DNA from: Brevibacillus laterosporus LMG 15441
GTDB lineage: Bacteria > Bacillota > Bacilli > Brevibacillales > Brevibacillaceae
Assembly (NCBI RefSeq): GCF_000219535.2
Contig: NZ_CP007806.1
Location: 4,004,501-4,068,500 of the forward strand
Length of the DNA: 64,000 nucleotides
Direction of reading: 5' to 3'
The translations under genes and the position numbers were made by a program. A model generated the notes under the pieces. That model was not told the origin of the DNA. It did not search any database and worked only from the letters and a program-made list of their open reading frames with translations. Positions 63,463-64,000 of the stretch are shown in pieces. Positions within the stretch are counted from its first letter, which is position 1, and each line of letters opens with the position of its first letter.

Positions 63463-64000
63463 TTAAAATTCTACATGAAATAGATTGCTTACTTGTTTAT
63501 TTTGTAGAGAAGCTGGCGTGAGTCTCATGACACTATTTCGCAACCCGCAAAGAAGTGGGTTATCTAATTGGGCAATTTTACCTACTTTAAGAGATAGCTG
63601 AGAGATTGCTCTTACTCTTTCTATTCGTCGCATCTCGAATGCTCGATAGGCTAACTCGACAGTTGAATGCTGTATGAAACAACGTGCAAGCTCTAAGGCA
63701 TCCTCGATTGCCTGGCAAGCCCCTTGTCCCAAATTCGGCGTTATCGCATGTCCCGCATCACCGAGGAGGAGCGAGCGACCGGAAATAAATTGCTCAGGAG
63801 TCTCTAAATCAAATATATCGTTATGAATCATCTTATCATCAGGGGTTCTTGATAATACCTGCGCAACTGGAGAATGATATCCCTCAAATATTTGGATAAT
63901 ATCCTTAATCCGATACTCTGCATACCGCTTATCCCCAGATGGTCCATTGACCAAGGCATACCAATAGGTTCGTTCATTTGTTAATGGTATGACGCCAAAA
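63463..64000 (-). CDS. FAD-dependent monooxygenase, 5' part beyond window
   Basis: C-terminal part of a flavoprotein hydroxylase of the PHBH/salicylate hydroxylase type. The frame stays open to the window end (FGVIPLTNERTYWYALVNGP), so the apparent start at 63954 is not real. The FAD-contacting motif LLLGDAGHAITPNLGQGACQAIEDA is intact and lies near residue 100 of the visible part. N-terminal Rossmann motifs lie outside the window. Substrate unknown. Confidence 0.88.
   Translation of the reverse strand, partial: FGVIPLTNERTYWYALVNGPSGDKRYAEYRIKDIIQIFEGYHSPVAQVLSRTPDDKMIHNDIFDLETPEQFISGRSLLLGDAGHAITPNLGQGACQAIEDALELARCFIQHSTVELAYRAFEMRRIERVRAISQLSLKVGKIAQLDNPLLCGLRNSVMRLTPASLQNKQVSNLFHVEF

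Overview
The window looks like a chromosomal stretch of a low-to-mid-GC, spore-forming Firmicute, most likely Brevibacillus (B. laterosporus is my best guess). This rests on gene content: a Bce-type antibiotic-sensing module, a Qox-type quinol oxidase, a GlpP-controlled glycerol regulon, NRPS genes, an Lsa-like ABC-F gene and an IS150-like element. No rRNA, tRNA or CRISPR array was seen. Almost all genes lie on the minus strand.

Layout. 1-4530: Bce-type peptide-antibiotic sensing and export module (response regulator, kinase, ATPase, permease cut by the window edge). 4732-5277: isochorismatase-family hydrolase. 5411-6700: IS3/IS150-type element. 6749-8231: a TPR/HTH regulator whose 3' end overlaps a 39-codon secreted-peptide gene, which looks like a quorum-sensing receptor-propeptide pair. 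8428-13391: ppaC, then an M20 amidohydrolase - MFS - CapA operon. 13579-18373: a lipoprotein and qoxABCD. 18374-23075: an aldo/keto reductase divergent from a MocR regulator, a PhzF protein and a metallophosphoesterase. 23185-28044: glpP, glpFK and glpD; glpF and glpD have matching leader terminators with a shared motif upstream.

28066-39917: an NRPS operon (C-A-T-C-A-T-C, then half-C-A-T-TE) followed by a GNAT gene. Its adenylation codes read as Ser-like, basic (Orn/Lys/Dab-like) and Thr. 40125-43802: a PLD/SF2 helicase/DUF3427-like gene coupled to a NUDIX gene. 43986-45227: TetR and HXXEE membrane protein genes. 45461-47217: an Lsa-like ABC-F gene behind a clear transcription attenuator. 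47456-48166: a secreted DJ-1/PfpI protein, followed by a cupin pseudogene. 48638-51240: a Btr-like AraC/siderophore-binding regulator and a Fes/BesA-like esterase with a Fur box between them. 51580-52056: a possible spore-surface protein.

52465-62634 is a six-gene operon: MoxR ATPase, DUF5682, VWA, DUF4132, SWIM zinc finger and a small helical protein. It corresponds to the poorly understood yehL-yehM-yehP-yehQ plus molR/yehI set of Escherichia coli and is the best candidate here for a multi-component system of unknown function. The window closes with a small secreted protein and a partial FAD monooxygenase.
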